A stretch of 56,718 nt of DNA from Clostridia bacterium (GCA_902812385.1 CADDZD010000007.1:1-56718), one strand, 5' to 3'. Shown: positions 8,926 to 18,071, counted from the stretch's first letter. Notes: generated by a model from the letters alone, not told the origin. A program made the numbers and translations.

Positions 8926-10317
8926 CTAGGACACTACGCCATCAGGAGGCATAGGAATACCCAGATTGATGGCGTATTCTCTCATTCTAAGATACATTTC
9001 TAGATATTCCTCGGTAGGTTCCAATGTCTTTACATTAAAGCACTCCGGGAAGCTCTTACCCTTGGGCGGGTTTCTTAATTCTTTCTCGTATTTCGGTAAG
9101 ACTTCATTTATTATTTCGTTGGCTTTCTCAGCACTGAGCCCGGCCGAACCTTTGAACACCGCCGAGCTATACCAGGCCTCGAAGGGCGTGAGGTGGTTCT
9201 TGTGCCTTCCACCACCCGATCTTGGACTGATGGTGAACTCCAGACCGGAAACTCCTGCTGCAACAAATCCGGCAATTGTTTCAAGGAAGAACATTTCGGT
9301 GCACGGTCCGGAAACCTGGTTGATTGTCTTGTTCATAAGAATATTGGTGTTCCTGGAGATCGCCTGACTGGCAATAGTTTGCGCCCACAACGCATGGCGC
9401 CCACAGTTTCCCGCATAGCGGAGATCATAGGTCGGAGAACCTGCCAGATGGGTACCGTGGAAATAATACTGCAACAAGTCAGTTGCAACGGAAGCCAATG
9501 CGCTTCCCTCGGGGCCACCCGTATATCCACCGATCATAGTCGGCGATTCCGTCCTTACATAATGCCCATATTCATGGGCAACAATCGTTTTATGCAGGTT
9601 GACATAGTTTATTTTCATTGAAGCCGGGTTTAAACACAACACGATCTGCGGCGGCTTATATGATGCAAAGCCGGCTAGAAAGCCATATTCAGTACTGCTG
9701 CTAGCCACTATGGCGTTGCCGATACCGACGCGGCCTGCTCTCCACTGGGCCTCTTTCCTCAGCCGCGCTTCGTAAATACCTGCAAAGCTTTCGTAAGGGC
9801 TATTCGCCAATAAAGGGCAGTCCATCACCGTATCAAGCGAAGGCCCCTCTTGGCCATCCACCAGGCGGCTCATCAAGATCCCCTGTGCTACGGGAACATA
9901 GTACTCTTCGTTCATTTGGATTGACAATGGTCCGAAATATACCGGGGGTTGCCCGTCGCTCGGCCTTCTTGCTTTGACAGTTACCTGCTCGCTACCCTCG
10001 CCGATAGTAAAACTAGATGGTACCTGTTTTAAACTCCTCAGCAGTTCCTCCTCGCTGACCTTTACGATAGTTTCTGTATCTACGCAGAGAAAACCAAGTC
10101 GTAAGGCAGCTTCCAGTCCGGCCTGATAGAACCTGTCAGCAAGTTCCATATCTTCGTTAACTGGTTTACTGGTATCACATGTTTTCTCTAAATTATATTT
10201 TTTCAAGATTTCATTCAGGGTCTTCGGAACAATTTCATAGTCCCATTCCTTCACTGTACATCTTTCACCTGTTCTGGTCTTTTCCAATGTTCTTAAAACT
10301 CTAACTGCTGAACTCAA
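8926..10317 (-). CDS. MtmB-family corrinoid methyltransferase without pyrrolysine (copy 1)
   Basis: This 463-residue protein resembles monomethylamine:corrinoid methyltransferase MtmB (458 residues) along its length. Shared landmarks are TVKEWDYEIVPKT near the start, the AGRVGIGNA segment, IGGYTGGPEG, SGPCTEM and the C-terminal PPKGKSFPECFNVKT. MtmB carries an in-frame amber codon for pyrrolysine at position 202. Here the frame is open, and the aligned residue is Ala202 (in RVGIGNA). It should therefore use a different chemistry or substrate from methylamine transfer, as MtgB does in the MttB superfamily. The TTG start has GGGAGGG upstream. The cognate corrinoid gene lies 15 nt upstream and xdh genes follow. 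A methylated purine substrate is my inference. Confidence 0.85.
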   Translation of the reverse strand: MSSAVRVLRTLEKTRTGERCTVKEWDYEIVPKTLNEILKKYNLEKTCDTSKPVNEDMELADRFYQAGLEAALRLGFLCVDTETIVKVSEEELLRSLKQVPSSFTIGEGSEQVTVKARRPSDGQPPVYFGPLSIQMNEEYYVPVAQGILMSRLVDGQEGPSLDTVMDCPLLANSPYESFAGIYEARLRKEAQWRAGRVGIGNAIVASSSTEYGFLAGFASYKPPQIVLCLNPASMKINYVNLHKTIVAHEYGHYVRTESPTMIGGYTGGPEGSALASVATDLLQYYFHGTHLAGSPTYDLRYAGNCGRHALWAQTIASQAISRNTNILMNKTINQVSGPCTEMFFLETIAGFVAAGVSGLEFTISPRSGGGRHKNHLTPFEAWYSSAVFKGSAGLSAEKANEIINEVLPKYEKELRNPPKGKSFPECFNVKTLEPTEEYLEMYLRMREYAINLGIPMPPDGVVS

Positions 10318-10332
10318 CCCTGATCCCTCCCA

Positions 10333-11001
10333 TTAGTCGCCAATTATGATCTCGGTTATTTTATCTTGCTTCATTAATTCTTTGCACACTTTCACTGCGC
10401 CAACAGCTGTTCTAGAATAACCATCCGCGCCAATTTCTCTTGCCCACTCGGGCTCAATCGGCCCTCCACCGACAATAATCTTGTACTTTGACCTTAAGCC
10501 ATCCTTTTCCAATCTTTCTATAAACTCTTGAATATAATAGGCAGAAGTCGTAAGCAGGGATGAAAGAGCTATTATGTCTGCCTTATTTGCTTCAGCCTCT
10601 TCGACAAATTTGTTGTTGTTAACGTCAACACCCAGGTCAATGACATTGAATCCGTTTACGGCAAGCTGTGTCGCTACTAAATTTTTTCCGATGTCATGAA
10701 GGTCGCCCTTGACCGTTCCAATAACCACTGTACCTTCTAGTGCGCTTTTGTCGCTTTCCATATAAGGGGTCAATTTGTTTATCAAAAGTTTCATGGCTTC
10801 GCCGCCGGCCATAAGCTCCGGCAGAAAAGCTTCGAGGTTTTCGAAAGCCTCTCCTAATTTATTTAATCCATCCACTCCCCCTTTCTGAATGGCATCGATA
10901 GGGTTGATTTTGTTGGCGATAACTTCATCGGCAAGCTTTTCAATCTCTTCCCTTTGCCCATATCTGACTGCTTCTGAAATCCTGTTAAAAATATCTCCCA
11001 T
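10333..11001 (-). CDS. Methyltransferase corrinoid protein, MtmC/MttC-like (copy 1)
   Basis: This 222-residue protein carries cobalamin as the methyl carrier. The N-terminal helical cap domain (about residues 1-85) contains FLPELMAGGEAMK. The B12-binding Rossmann domain follows, with the axial-ligand motif DLHDIGKN (His102) and the later SSLLTTS and VGGGP loops. It would accept a methyl group from the MtmB-like protein encoded 15 nt downstream and hand it to a methyltransferase such as the one at 4193-5005. AGGAG precedes the ATG. A perfect dyad at 11047-11065 lies upstream in the leader. Confidence 0.92.
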   Translation of the reverse strand: MGDIFNRISEAVRYGQREEIEKLADEVIANKINPIDAIQKGGVDGLNKLGEAFENLEAFLPELMAGGEAMKLLINKLTPYMESDKSALEGTVVIGTVKGDLHDIGKNLVATQLAVNGFNVIDLGVDVNNNKFVEEAEANKADIIALSSLLTTSAYYIQEFIERLEKDGLRSKYKIIVGGGPIEPEWAREIGADGYSRTAVGAVKVCKELMKQDKITEIIIGD

Positions 11002-11046
11002 GCAATCCCACTCCTTTTTTTAATATTTAACACAGTTAGCTTAAAT

Positions 11047-11065
11047 TGTTTCATATTATGAAACA
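11047..11065. promoter_or_regulatory. Perfect dyad upstream of the corrinoid gene
   Basis: TGTTTCATA, one base, then TATGAAACA form a perfect 19-bp palindrome about 46 nt before the corrinoid gene. It looks like a regulator binding site or a short hairpin. It differs from the TATCA-N3-TGATA sites, and its protein is unknown. Confidence 0.4.
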
Positions 11066-11132
11066 TAGTTGCTTAACAGTAATATTTAAAAAACATATTG
11101 TTAAACCTTCCCCAATCCACAATATGTCTAAT

Positions 11133-12458
11133 TTAAAACCGTTCCCACAACCGGGCTGCTAATTCCCGGGCCTTGGCAGCAATTGCCTCTTCATCCAGAT
11201 AAAGCAGCTCTCGTCCCCGCATGAGAACTTTTCCACCTATAATCGTTGTATCCACCAGGGCTCCGTTGAATCCGAAAAGCAGGTGGCCAAACCAGTTATC
11301 TGCATTTAGGGGGGTCGGACTCTTATAGTTTACAAGGATAATATCGGCGTATGCCCCCGGTTCCAACCGGCCCACGGGATGAGTGTAAAACTTTGACAGA
11401 ATAATGCTGTTTTTGTCAAAAGCCATTGCAGGTACTTCCACCCAGCCGCTACTGGGATTCCCGGAAGCGTGCTTGCGCAACAAGTTTGCCACTTTTAACG
11501 ATTCAAACATGTCGCTGGTATAACCATCTGTTCCAAGCCCGACCGGTACTCCTGCCGCCAGCAAATCACCAACCGGAGAACAGCCCACCGCATTGCTCAT
11601 ATTGGATTCTGGGTTGTGTACGACCATGGTTCCGGTTTCCTTCAGAATGGAAATCTCTCTTTCTGTTATATGAACACAGTGAGCAGCTATGGTTTTTGGA
11701 CCCAAGATACCATGATCCGCCAGGCGTTCCACCACACGCTTGCCGGAACGTTCAAGGGCGTTTTCCACATCCTCTGTTCCCTCTGCAACGTGGATATGAA
11801 AGCCGCTATCCACATCTGCTTCGGCCTCCCTACAGGCCGCGAGGGTTGCGTCAGACAGGGTTAAGGAAGCATGCAGGCCAAAGGTGGCTGATAAAAGGCC
11901 TTCCTTTCCCCGGTACTTTTTTATAGCTGTGATATTTTCTTCAATACCCTGACGCATTATTTCCTCGCCGTCACGGTCAGAAACCTCGTAGGACAGGCAG
12001 GTCCGCACACCCGTTTCTTCTGCTGCCCTAGCGATGATCTCCAGGCTACCCTGTACGGCGTGGGGACTGGCATGGTGATCTACGATTGTTGTCGTACCGC
12101 TCTTGATACAATCCAACAGAGGAACAAGGGCGCTGTAGTATACGTCTTCAAGGGTCAGGGCCTTATCCAGGCGCCACCAGAGCCGCTGCAATATTTCAAT
12201 AAAATTGCCCGGCGGTGGATCCTTCAGGGCCATCCCTCTGGCGAAAGTGCTGTAAAGGTGCATGTGGGTGTTGGTCATCCCGGGCATGATCAACATACCC
12301 CTGGCATCAAGCCACTCTGCCTCAGGATAACGCGCCTTGAGTTCATGGGTGGGCCCGACATCAACAATGAGAGCACCGCTAATGGCTACTGCGCCATCAT
12401 TTTGATACGGCGACCCAGGGACCAGGGATAATAGCGGGCCATTCCCGACCAGCAGCAT
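11133..12458 (-). CDS. ssnA: SsnA-type amidohydrolase
   Basis: This 441-residue metal-dependent amidohydrolase resembles E. coli SsnA along its length. Landmarks are the metal motif MPGMTNTHMHLYSTFARG, LWWRLDKALT, SGTTTIVDHHASP, FHIHVAEG, VHNPESNMSNAVG, the Asp in LGTDGYTSDMFE and the C-terminal SPTPLNADNWFGHLLFG. SsnA belongs to the E. coli anaerobic urate/purine gene set, and its superfamily relatives deaminate or hydrolyse cyclic C-N bonds. The start has GGAGGG 5 nt upstream. It lies between the BMP transporter and the corrinoid gene, so it probably acts on the imported substrate or a ring product. The exact reaction is not deducible. Confidence 0.85.
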   Translation of the reverse strand: MLLVGNGPLLSLVPGSPYQNDGAVAISGALIVDVGPTHELKARYPEAEWLDARGMLIMPGMTNTHMHLYSTFARGMALKDPPPGNFIEILQRLWWRLDKALTLEDVYYSALVPLLDCIKSGTTTIVDHHASPHAVQGSLEIIARAAEETGVRTCLSYEVSDRDGEEIMRQGIEENITAIKKYRGKEGLLSATFGLHASLTLSDATLAACREAEADVDSGFHIHVAEGTEDVENALERSGKRVVERLADHGILGPKTIAAHCVHITEREISILKETGTMVVHNPESNMSNAVGCSPVGDLLAAGVPVGLGTDGYTSDMFESLKVANLLRKHASGNPSSGWVEVPAMAFDKNSIILSKFYTHPVGRLEPGAYADIILVNYKSPTPLNADNWFGHLLFGFNGALVDTTIIGGKVLMRGRELLYLDEEAIAAKARELAARLWERF

Positions 12459-12512
12459 GTAATCCCTCCTTTCATTACTACATTAAAATTTTGGGTAAAA
12501 AGATTTTACTCA

Positions 12513-12550
12513 GGAGACAGTTCTGAAAAAATCAGAACCATCCCCTGTAA
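12513..12550 (-). terminator. Hairpin after the first BMP lipoprotein gene
   Basis: Imperfect arms pair around a T-rich loop: on the minus strand CAGGGGATGGTTCTGA, TTTTTT, then CAGAACTGTCTCCTG. A T-containing stretch follows. It probably terminates part of the transporter transcript before ssnA. Confidence 0.5.
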
Positions 12551-12579
12551 AAAACTATTTCTTTAGCTGTTTTTTGGCC

Positions 12580-13698
12580 TCATTGCGGAAGCTTCCCTTC
12601 CACGCCTTCAACAAGCCAGTTCATGCCCCAGATATCGTCATCCGAGAGCCTTTCTCCCTCTTTCACACGTATCTGACCATTCTGGTCTTTAATTGGTCCT
12701 GTAAAGACATCCCATTTTTGTGATTCCATAAGGGCCTTTTTCTCTTCAACCAACTTTTTGGCATCTTCCGGAACCATGGGCCCGTAAGGAGCCAGATTTA
12801 AGAACCCGGGGACTTCCAGGCCTTTAAATATCCGTTGGCTTTTCCAGGTACCATCCAAAACGGCCTGAACTTCTGGCGCGAATATCTTGGTCCAGTCCCA
12901 GTACAGGGATGTGATGGCTGCTTTAGGAGCAAAAGAAGTCATATCGTTATCATATCCAATGCCGTATTTCCCTCGTTCTGCTGCTGCAATGAGCCCCTGG
13001 GGGGTATCCTGGTGCATGGAAATGATATCGGCCCCCGCATCCAAGAGGCTCTTTGCCGCCTCTTTTTCTACAGCCGGGTCATACCAGGTATTCGTCCAGA
13101 CGACCTTTACTACCGCTTTGGGATTAACAGACTTGACCCCCAGTGTAAAAGCATTTATACCACTTAAACACGCAGGAACAGGATATGCTGCTGTGTAACC
13201 GATAATGTTGGACTTGGTGATCTTTCCTGCTAAAATACCGGAGAGGTATCTTAACTGGTACATTTTCCCGAAATAGGTGGATACATTAGGTGCAGTTTTG
13301 GTCCCGACACAGTGAATAAATTTGACATCGGGGTATTTTTTCGCAACCTCGTGGACGGCATCCTGGTACCCAAAACTTGAAGCTATGATTAATTTATAGC
13401 CCTGTTCACACAGTTGCGTAAAGGTACGTGCAGAGTCACTGCCTTCCGGAATATTTTCTACTGCGGTAAACTGAACATCCGGAAATTCTTTCATAAGCTG
13501 TTTTCTGGCATTTTCTTGAGTTGTGGCCCATCCAAAATCGTCCTTTGCGCCAGGATAGACAAAGGCTACTTTGAGTTTTTCCTTCTTTTCTCCCTGTCCG
13601 GAATTAGTCTGTTTGCTGCCACAACCGGCTGCCAGAAGTCCTAGACATAAAATCAGCAAGGGAACCAGGATAACTTTAAACCGAAACCACCTCTTCAT
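12580..13698 (-). CDS. BMP-family substrate-binding lipoprotein (copy 1)
   Basis: This 372-residue lipoprotein belongs to the basic membrane protein family, whose members bind purine nucleosides or purines for ABC import. A signal peptide with lipobox LLAAGC leads into KLKVAFVYPGAKDDFGWATT, the typical BMP opening. Further landmarks are EGSDSARTF, ITKSNIIGYTAAYPVP and KGLEVPGFLNLAPYG. I chose ATG at 13698 because GGGAGG lies 8 nt upstream; an upstream frame adds 18 residues without a signal peptide. It is encoded last in an ATPase-permease-permease-BMP set. A paralogue lies at 20583-21695. Confidence 0.92.
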   Translation of the reverse strand: MKRWFRFKVILVPLLILCLGLLAAGCGSKQTNSGQGEKKEKLKVAFVYPGAKDDFGWATTQENARKQLMKEFPDVQFTAVENIPEGSDSARTFTQLCEQGYKLIIASSFGYQDAVHEVAKKYPDVKFIHCVGTKTAPNVSTYFGKMYQLRYLSGILAGKITKSNIIGYTAAYPVPACLSGINAFTLGVKSVNPKAVVKVVWTNTWYDPAVEKEAAKSLLDAGADIISMHQDTPQGLIAAAERGKYGIGYDNDMTSFAPKAAITSLYWDWTKIFAPEVQAVLDGTWKSQRIFKGLEVPGFLNLAPYGPMVPEDAKKLVEEKKALMESQKWDVFTGPIKDQNGQIRVKEGERLSDDDIWGMNWLVEGVEGKLPQ

Positions 13699-13794
13699 AA
13701 TATTTACCTCCCAGTATAATTTATTGAAATAATAAACTTTCCGCCAAAGCATTGATCTACGTCAGAACAGAGAGGCACGTGCCCTTCCGCAGTT

Positions 13795-14733
13795 TTACCG
13801 CTCTTCGCGCTCGTAGGGAAGTCCTAAAGCACTCGGGGCTCCAATTCGTTTTCGCACTGTTTCACGTGTAGCCCAATAGAGCACAATCACTGTTAAAATG
13901 TAAGGCAGCATTTTCAAAAAGAATGATGGTATCCTGACAATGTTTAAAGCCTGCAACCGGAATACCGAAGCTTCTACACCACCAAAAATGTAGGCTCCCA
14001 ATAAAGCACGCAGAGGATTCCATGTAGCGAAAATCACGAGGGCAACCGCAATCCACCCCCTCCCTGCCGTCATATTTTCAAGCCACGTAGAGGTGTAAAC
14101 CAAAGAAAGATAAGCTCCTCCTAAACCTGCCAGCATCCCCCCTATGACTACATACAAATAACGAAATGCAAATACATTAACGCCCACAGCGTCGGCAGCG
14201 GCGGGGTTTTCTCCCACGGCACGCAACCTTAAGCCATGTTTTGTTTTATAGATCAAGAACCAAAAGGTTAAAACCAGTATGATACTCAAATAAACCAGGA
14301 TATCATTTTGAAAAAGTGCAGAGCCAATGAAGGGGATCTTGCTTAAAACCGGGATTGATATTTTGTTAAAAGTAACCGGAGCTTGCATACCGATCATAGG
14401 CTTGCCCATAAAAGCGCTCAGGCCGGTACCCAGAATGGTCAAAGCAAGTCCACTGACAACCTGATTTACTCGCAAGGAAATAGACATTAAAGCATGTACC
14501 AAACTTAAACAGCCCCCTGCAAGCATTGCTGCGATAATTCCAAGCCACGGGTCATGGGTTTTAAAAGATACCAGGAATCCCGCAACAGCGCCGATCATCA
14601 TCATCCCCTCCACTCCGAGGTTCAAAACGCCTGCTTTTTCAGTCAATAACTCTCCCAGACTGGCATAGAGTATAGGGGTTCCCGCAATAATCGTTGCTGA
14701 TAAAACTGCCGTCAGGATGGAATACAGATCCAT
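13795..14733 (-). CDS. BMP-type ABC transporter permease 2 (copy 1, YufQ-like)
   Basis: This 312-residue permease of the BPD_transp_2 (branched-chain/sugar type) family has multiple hydrophobic segments. Family marks include TPILYASLGELLTEKAGVLN, NLGVEGMMMIGA, GLRLRAVGENPAAADAVGVN and AGRGWIAVALVIFATWNP. It pairs with the 362-residue permease encoded 3 nt upstream to form the channel of the BMP importer. The paralogue at 21873-22808 is clearly related along its length. Confidence 0.92.
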   Translation of the reverse strand: MDLYSILTAVLSATIIAGTPILYASLGELLTEKAGVLNLGVEGMMMIGAVAGFLVSFKTHDPWLGIIAAMLAGGCLSLVHALMSISLRVNQVVSGLALTILGTGLSAFMGKPMIGMQAPVTFNKISIPVLSKIPFIGSALFQNDILVYLSIILVLTFWFLIYKTKHGLRLRAVGENPAAADAVGVNVFAFRYLYVVIGGMLAGLGGAYLSLVYTSTWLENMTAGRGWIAVALVIFATWNPLRALLGAYIFGGVEASVFRLQALNIVRIPSFFLKMLPYILTVIVLYWATRETVRKRIGAPSALGLPYEREER

Positions 14734-14736
14734 TGG

Positions 14737-15825
14737 CTAGTTCCCCCTCCGCTCATATCTTAGTCTGAATCTTGCAATAAACTCTCCCGCCAGAACAAAA
14801 AACAGAATGGCTCCCTGCAACATGGAAACTATTGCTGCCGGGACACCGATCGTCTGAGCGGCATATCCCCCTACCAACAAGCTGCTGAAAAGAAAAGAGA
14901 CAATGACAACAGCTAGAGGGTTTAACTTTCCCAAAATAGCAACCAGAATAGCTGTGTACCCGTAGCCCGGGGAAATACTTTGTTGCAGCCGTCCCAAAAC
15001 ACCTGCCACCTCTGCCATGCCAGCAAGACCAGCCAACCCCCCACTGACAAGCATGACAAGCATGATGTTGCGTACGATATTAATCCCGGCGTACTTGGCC
15101 GCACTTTCACTTTCACCTGTAACTCTTATCTCATATCCCCAGCGGGTGCGTGTTAACACCAGGTACAAAACTATGGCAAATACAAGGCCAAGAAATATCC
15201 CCATATGAATCCGGGACCCTGGGAGGGTGGGTAGCATAGCCGAAACGGGAAACTTTGGAGTTATTGGCTGGTTGAAGCTGGCAGGATCGCTCCAAGGCCC
15301 GAATACAAGGTAATTAACCCATAAAATCGCAATATAATTTAACATCAAGGTGGTAATAATCTCATTAACCCCAGCCCGTGCACGCATTATTCCCGGAATA
15401 AGACTCCATATAGCCCCTCCCACAAAACCGGCCAGCAACATAGCCGGAATCATAATACCGGAAGGTAAACGGGGGAAGTACAATGCTATTGCAGTCGCAG
15501 CACAGGCCCCCATGTAAATCTGGCCTTCTGCACCGATATTCCAGAGCAACATACGAAAAGCCAGGGCGACCCCTAACCCTGACAGCATTAAGGGAATTGA
15601 CTTCACAATTGTCTCTGAGATACCATAAGCTGAACCAAAGGAACTCTCAAACATAAATTGGTAGACTTCTAAAGGATCAAAACTGTTAATCCGGATGAAA
15701 ATGGCGCCAACCGCTAAAGCGAGAATGATTGAAATTATCAGCACAATTAAATAGGAAAGAGGTGAAATGCTTAATTTCTTTTCGAATCTTAAAATCCCAT
15801 TTTTCTTCTCAAATACACTTAGCAT
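14737..15825 (-). CDS. BMP-type ABC transporter permease 1 (copy 1, YufP-like)
   Basis: This 362-residue permease has an N-terminal cytoplasmic stretch (FEKKLSISPLS) and then many membrane segments. Typical motifs are AFRMLLWNIGAEGQIYMGA, RAGVNEIITTLMLNYIA, TGESESAAKYAGIN and the late PGYGYTAILVAILGKLNP. Its gene overlaps the ATPase gene by 7 nt and is followed 3 nt later by permease 2, so the set is translationally coupled. It imports a nucleoside or nucleobase-like solute by family precedent. Confidence 0.92.
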   Translation of the reverse strand: MLSVFEKKNGILRFEKKLSISPLSYLIVLIISIILALAVGAIFIRINSFDPLEVYQFMFESSFGSAYGISETIVKSIPLMLSGLGVALAFRMLLWNIGAEGQIYMGACAATAIALYFPRLPSGIMIPAMLLAGFVGGAIWSLIPGIMRARAGVNEIITTLMLNYIAILWVNYLVFGPWSDPASFNQPITPKFPVSAMLPTLPGSRIHMGIFLGLVFAIVLYLVLTRTRWGYEIRVTGESESAAKYAGINIVRNIMLVMLVSGGLAGLAGMAEVAGVLGRLQQSISPGYGYTAILVAILGKLNPLAVVIVSFLFSSLLVGGYAAQTIGVPAAIVSMLQGAILFFVLAGEFIARFRLRYERRGN

Positions 15826-17345
15826 GCGATTTCCCCTCCCCGGTCTACCCCGGCCATCAGCAAACCGATCTTCCTTAAATCTGCATCTTTTGCAGGTATG
15901 ATTCCCATGATTCTACCCTCGTATATGACTGCAATTCTATCGGCAAGTTTAAAAATTTCATCCAGGTCCTCGGAAATCATTAAAATTGCCGCACCTTTGG
16001 CTCTTTGTGCTAAAAGGACATGGTGAATAAACTCTACGGCGCTGACATCAAGCCCCCGCGTGGGATAGACAGCAACGATCAGTTTCGGGGAAGAATGAAC
16101 CTCTCTCGAAAGCAACAATCTTTGCAAATGTCCCCCAGACATTGTTTTTACTGGGCAATATAGATCTGAGATTTTGATCTCAAACTCTTCAATCAGGGAT
16201 TCCGCCCTTTTTCTTATTGACAACCAGTCGAGAAAAGATCCTTTCAAAAAAGGACCTTTTCTATAGCTTTTTAATATGATGTTATCTAAAATATTCAAAT
16301 TGGGTACCAGCCCCATCCCCAACCTGTCTTCAGGAATAAAAGCCACACCAGCATCAATTATTTCCTGCGCTGGACGATTGGTCATGTTTTTGCCCAAGAT
16401 GAAGATTTCCCCAGATTCGGTAAGCCTCAGACCATTAATTACTTCGGTCAATTCACGCTGCCCATTACCGGCAACCCCAGCTATTCCCACAATTTCCCCT
16501 TCATGAACAGAGAGTGAAAAATTCCTCAAGGCGGGGTAACCTTTATCGTTAAGAGCATTAACATTTTTTAACTCCAAGACCACCCCCCCCGGAGAAAAAT
16601 CCTCCGTTTTCTTTACTTCCGGCATCTCTCGCCCCACCATTAATTTCGTCAACTCGTGAATGTCCGTCTTCTCTTTTTCGACAGTGGCCACAGATTTGCC
16701 GTTTCGCAATACCGTAATTCTATCAGCTACACTCATGACTTCATTTAATTTATGGGTAATAAGAATAACGGCTTTCCCGTCCTGGGCAATCTGCTGTAGC
16801 ACCTTAAACAATTCCTCGGCTTCCTGGGGAGTGAGTACAGCCGTGGGTTCATCGAGTATGAGAATATCCGCACCTTGATAGAGAATTTTTATAATTTCCA
16901 CCCTTTGTTGCTCACCAATGGAAAGCTGCCACACTTTGGCCTTGGTATCAACTTTCAGGCCGTACTTTTTTGAAAAATTTTTGATATTTTTTTCAACCCT
17001 GTCCATGTCTAATATAAAACCGGCATCGTTTGAACCCAACAGTATATTTTCAGCGACAGTAAAGGGACGTACCAGCCGAAAATGTTGGTGGACCATACCA
17101 ATTCCCATATTGATTGCATCTCTTGGAGAACTAAAAGACACCTTTTTCCCCTTAATAAAAATTTCTCCTTCATCAGCCCTATATAAACCGCAAAGAATGC
17201 TCATCAAGGTGGTTTTACCCGCCCCGTTTTCGCCGAGCAAGGCATGCACTTCGCCAGCATTTACCTTAAAGTTTACCCTTTCATTGGCTAAAACCCCTGG
17301 AAACCGCTTTGTAATATTCCTCATCTCAACAGTTGCCTGTTCCAT
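15819..17345 (-). CDS. BMP-type ABC transporter duplicated ATPase (copy 1, YufO-like)
   Basis: This 508-residue protein has two ABC ATPase domains in tandem. Domain 1 has Walker A GENGAGKT, signature LSIGEQQRVEI and Walker B ILILDEPTAVLTPQE. Domain 2 has a degenerate P-loop (GVAGNGQRELTEV), a modified signature MSGGHLQRLLLSRE and GLDVS. This is the pattern of nucleoside and sugar importers (YufO, RbsA type). It is the first gene of the operon that runs down to the methyltransferase at 4193. A -24/-12 promoter lies at 17702-17717, about 360 nt upstream. Confidence 0.92.
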   Translation of the reverse strand: MEQATVEMRNITKRFPGVLANERVNFKVNAGEVHALLGENGAGKTTLMSILCGLYRADEGEIFIKGKKVSFSSPRDAINMGIGMVHQHFRLVRPFTVAENILLGSNDAGFILDMDRVEKNIKNFSKKYGLKVDTKAKVWQLSIGEQQRVEIIKILYQGADILILDEPTAVLTPQEAEELFKVLQQIAQDGKAVILITHKLNEVMSVADRITVLRNGKSVATVEKEKTDIHELTKLMVGREMPEVKKTEDFSPGGVVLELKNVNALNDKGYPALRNFSLSVHEGEIVGIAGVAGNGQRELTEVINGLRLTESGEIFILGKNMTNRPAQEIIDAGVAFIPEDRLGMGLVPNLNILDNIILKSYRKGPFLKGSFLDWLSIRKRAESLIEEFEIKISDLYCPVKTMSGGHLQRLLLSREVHSSPKLIVAVYPTRGLDVSAVEFIHHVLLAQRAKGAAILMISEDLDEIFKLADRIAVIYEGRIMGIIPAKDADLRKIGLLMAGVDRGGEIAC

Positions 17346-17701
17346 CTCTTCTTACTGCCCTCCCAGGATCAGGATCGAAAACATTTCACAGGAAAATGTT
17401 GCGCATTAAGTATTAATGTTTCTAAGTCATGGATAAAAAAAGATATATAATATACGAATGCTAAAGCGAGTGGATAGTTAGCCGATTGGAGTGTTCTTAA
17501 TAGTGGAGTGAAGTGGAGTGAAATTATAAAGAAATAGCCTATAAAACGTTTACCTTGATGAGTTTTAGTTGCATTATGTTAAATATTAATTCTCAACTTT
17601 CCTGAAATACTCCTTTTATTACTCTAGTATTTTTGTTCAATATATCGTCGTGAGGTAACAAACGTCTATAATTTCACTCCCCGTTATTTTAGAAGCAAGA
17701 A

Positions 17702-17717
17702 GCAAGATCTATGCCAA
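17702..17717 (-). promoter_or_regulatory. Sigma-54 (-24/-12) promoter for the first BMP operon
   Basis: On the minus strand the sequence is TTGGCATAGATCTTGC. The GG and GC elements are exactly 10 nt apart, as sigma-54 promoters need. The same 16 bases occur at 48727-48742 upstream of glyA. The start site would be near 17690, leaving a leader of about 345 nt before the ATPase gene. Confidence 0.8.
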
Positions 17718-17779
17718 AACTTAACACAAGGTGATTTATACGCTCTGTAGCCGCTTTCCTTTCGAAAGGCTCTATAATT

Positions 17780-17792
17780 TATCAATATGATA
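17780..17792. promoter_or_regulatory. TATCA-N3-TGATA dyad, putative enhancer site
   Basis: TATCAATATGATA lies about 65-75 nt upstream of the -24 element of the 17.7-kb promoter, a usual place for a sigma-54 activator site. The same dyad recurs at 17936, 17957, 48795 and 48950. The likely protein is the YgeV-like activator at 48975-50759. Confidence 0.6.
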
Positions 17793-17857
17793 GCCAATTG
17801 GAACATACTTTTGTTGTACTGTTATAGATCCTCATTATTAATTACGGTAAAAAGTTT

Positions 17858-17886
17858 AAAAAAAGCTGCCCTTTGGGCAGCTTCTC
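17858..17886 (-). terminator. Rho-independent terminator after the second MtmB-like gene
   Basis: On the minus strand GAAGCTGCCC, a short loop, then GGGCAGCTTTTTTTAA. The stem plus T-run is a clear intrinsic terminator. It closes the two-gene corrinoid/methyltransferase unit that runs from 20185 and insulates it from the sigma-54 operon downstream. Confidence 0.85.
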
Positions 17887-17935
17887 GGAAACAATACACG
17901 TTCTTTAAGCATTTATCCATATTGCTTTGAATGTT

Positions 17936-17969
17936 TATCAATATGATATACCAGTATATCATATTGATA
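17936..17969. promoter_or_regulatory. Perfect 15-bp inverted repeat holding two TATCA-N3-TGATA dyads
   Basis: TATCAATATGATA starts at 17936 and TATCATATTGATA at 17957. Together they form a perfect inverted repeat with 15-bp arms around CCAG. The element lies about 220-255 nt upstream of the 17.7-kb -24 element, within reach of a looping enhancer protein. It could also form a DNA cruciform or RNA hairpin, but the repeated dyad points to protein binding. Confidence 0.6.
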
Positions 17970-18071
17970 TCTCAGGGCCTGCTTTTTGCAGGAGAGAAAT
18001 CACATTCAGTATAATACAGTCTTTCACGGCGGTTTTTAACTTATTATACCGTCTAACACGACTGACAATTT

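Noticed and set aside
17500-17523. Tandem copies of a 10-base GTGGAGTGAA unit
   Set aside because: Only two adjacent copies exist; this is too short to call a repeat array or an operator.
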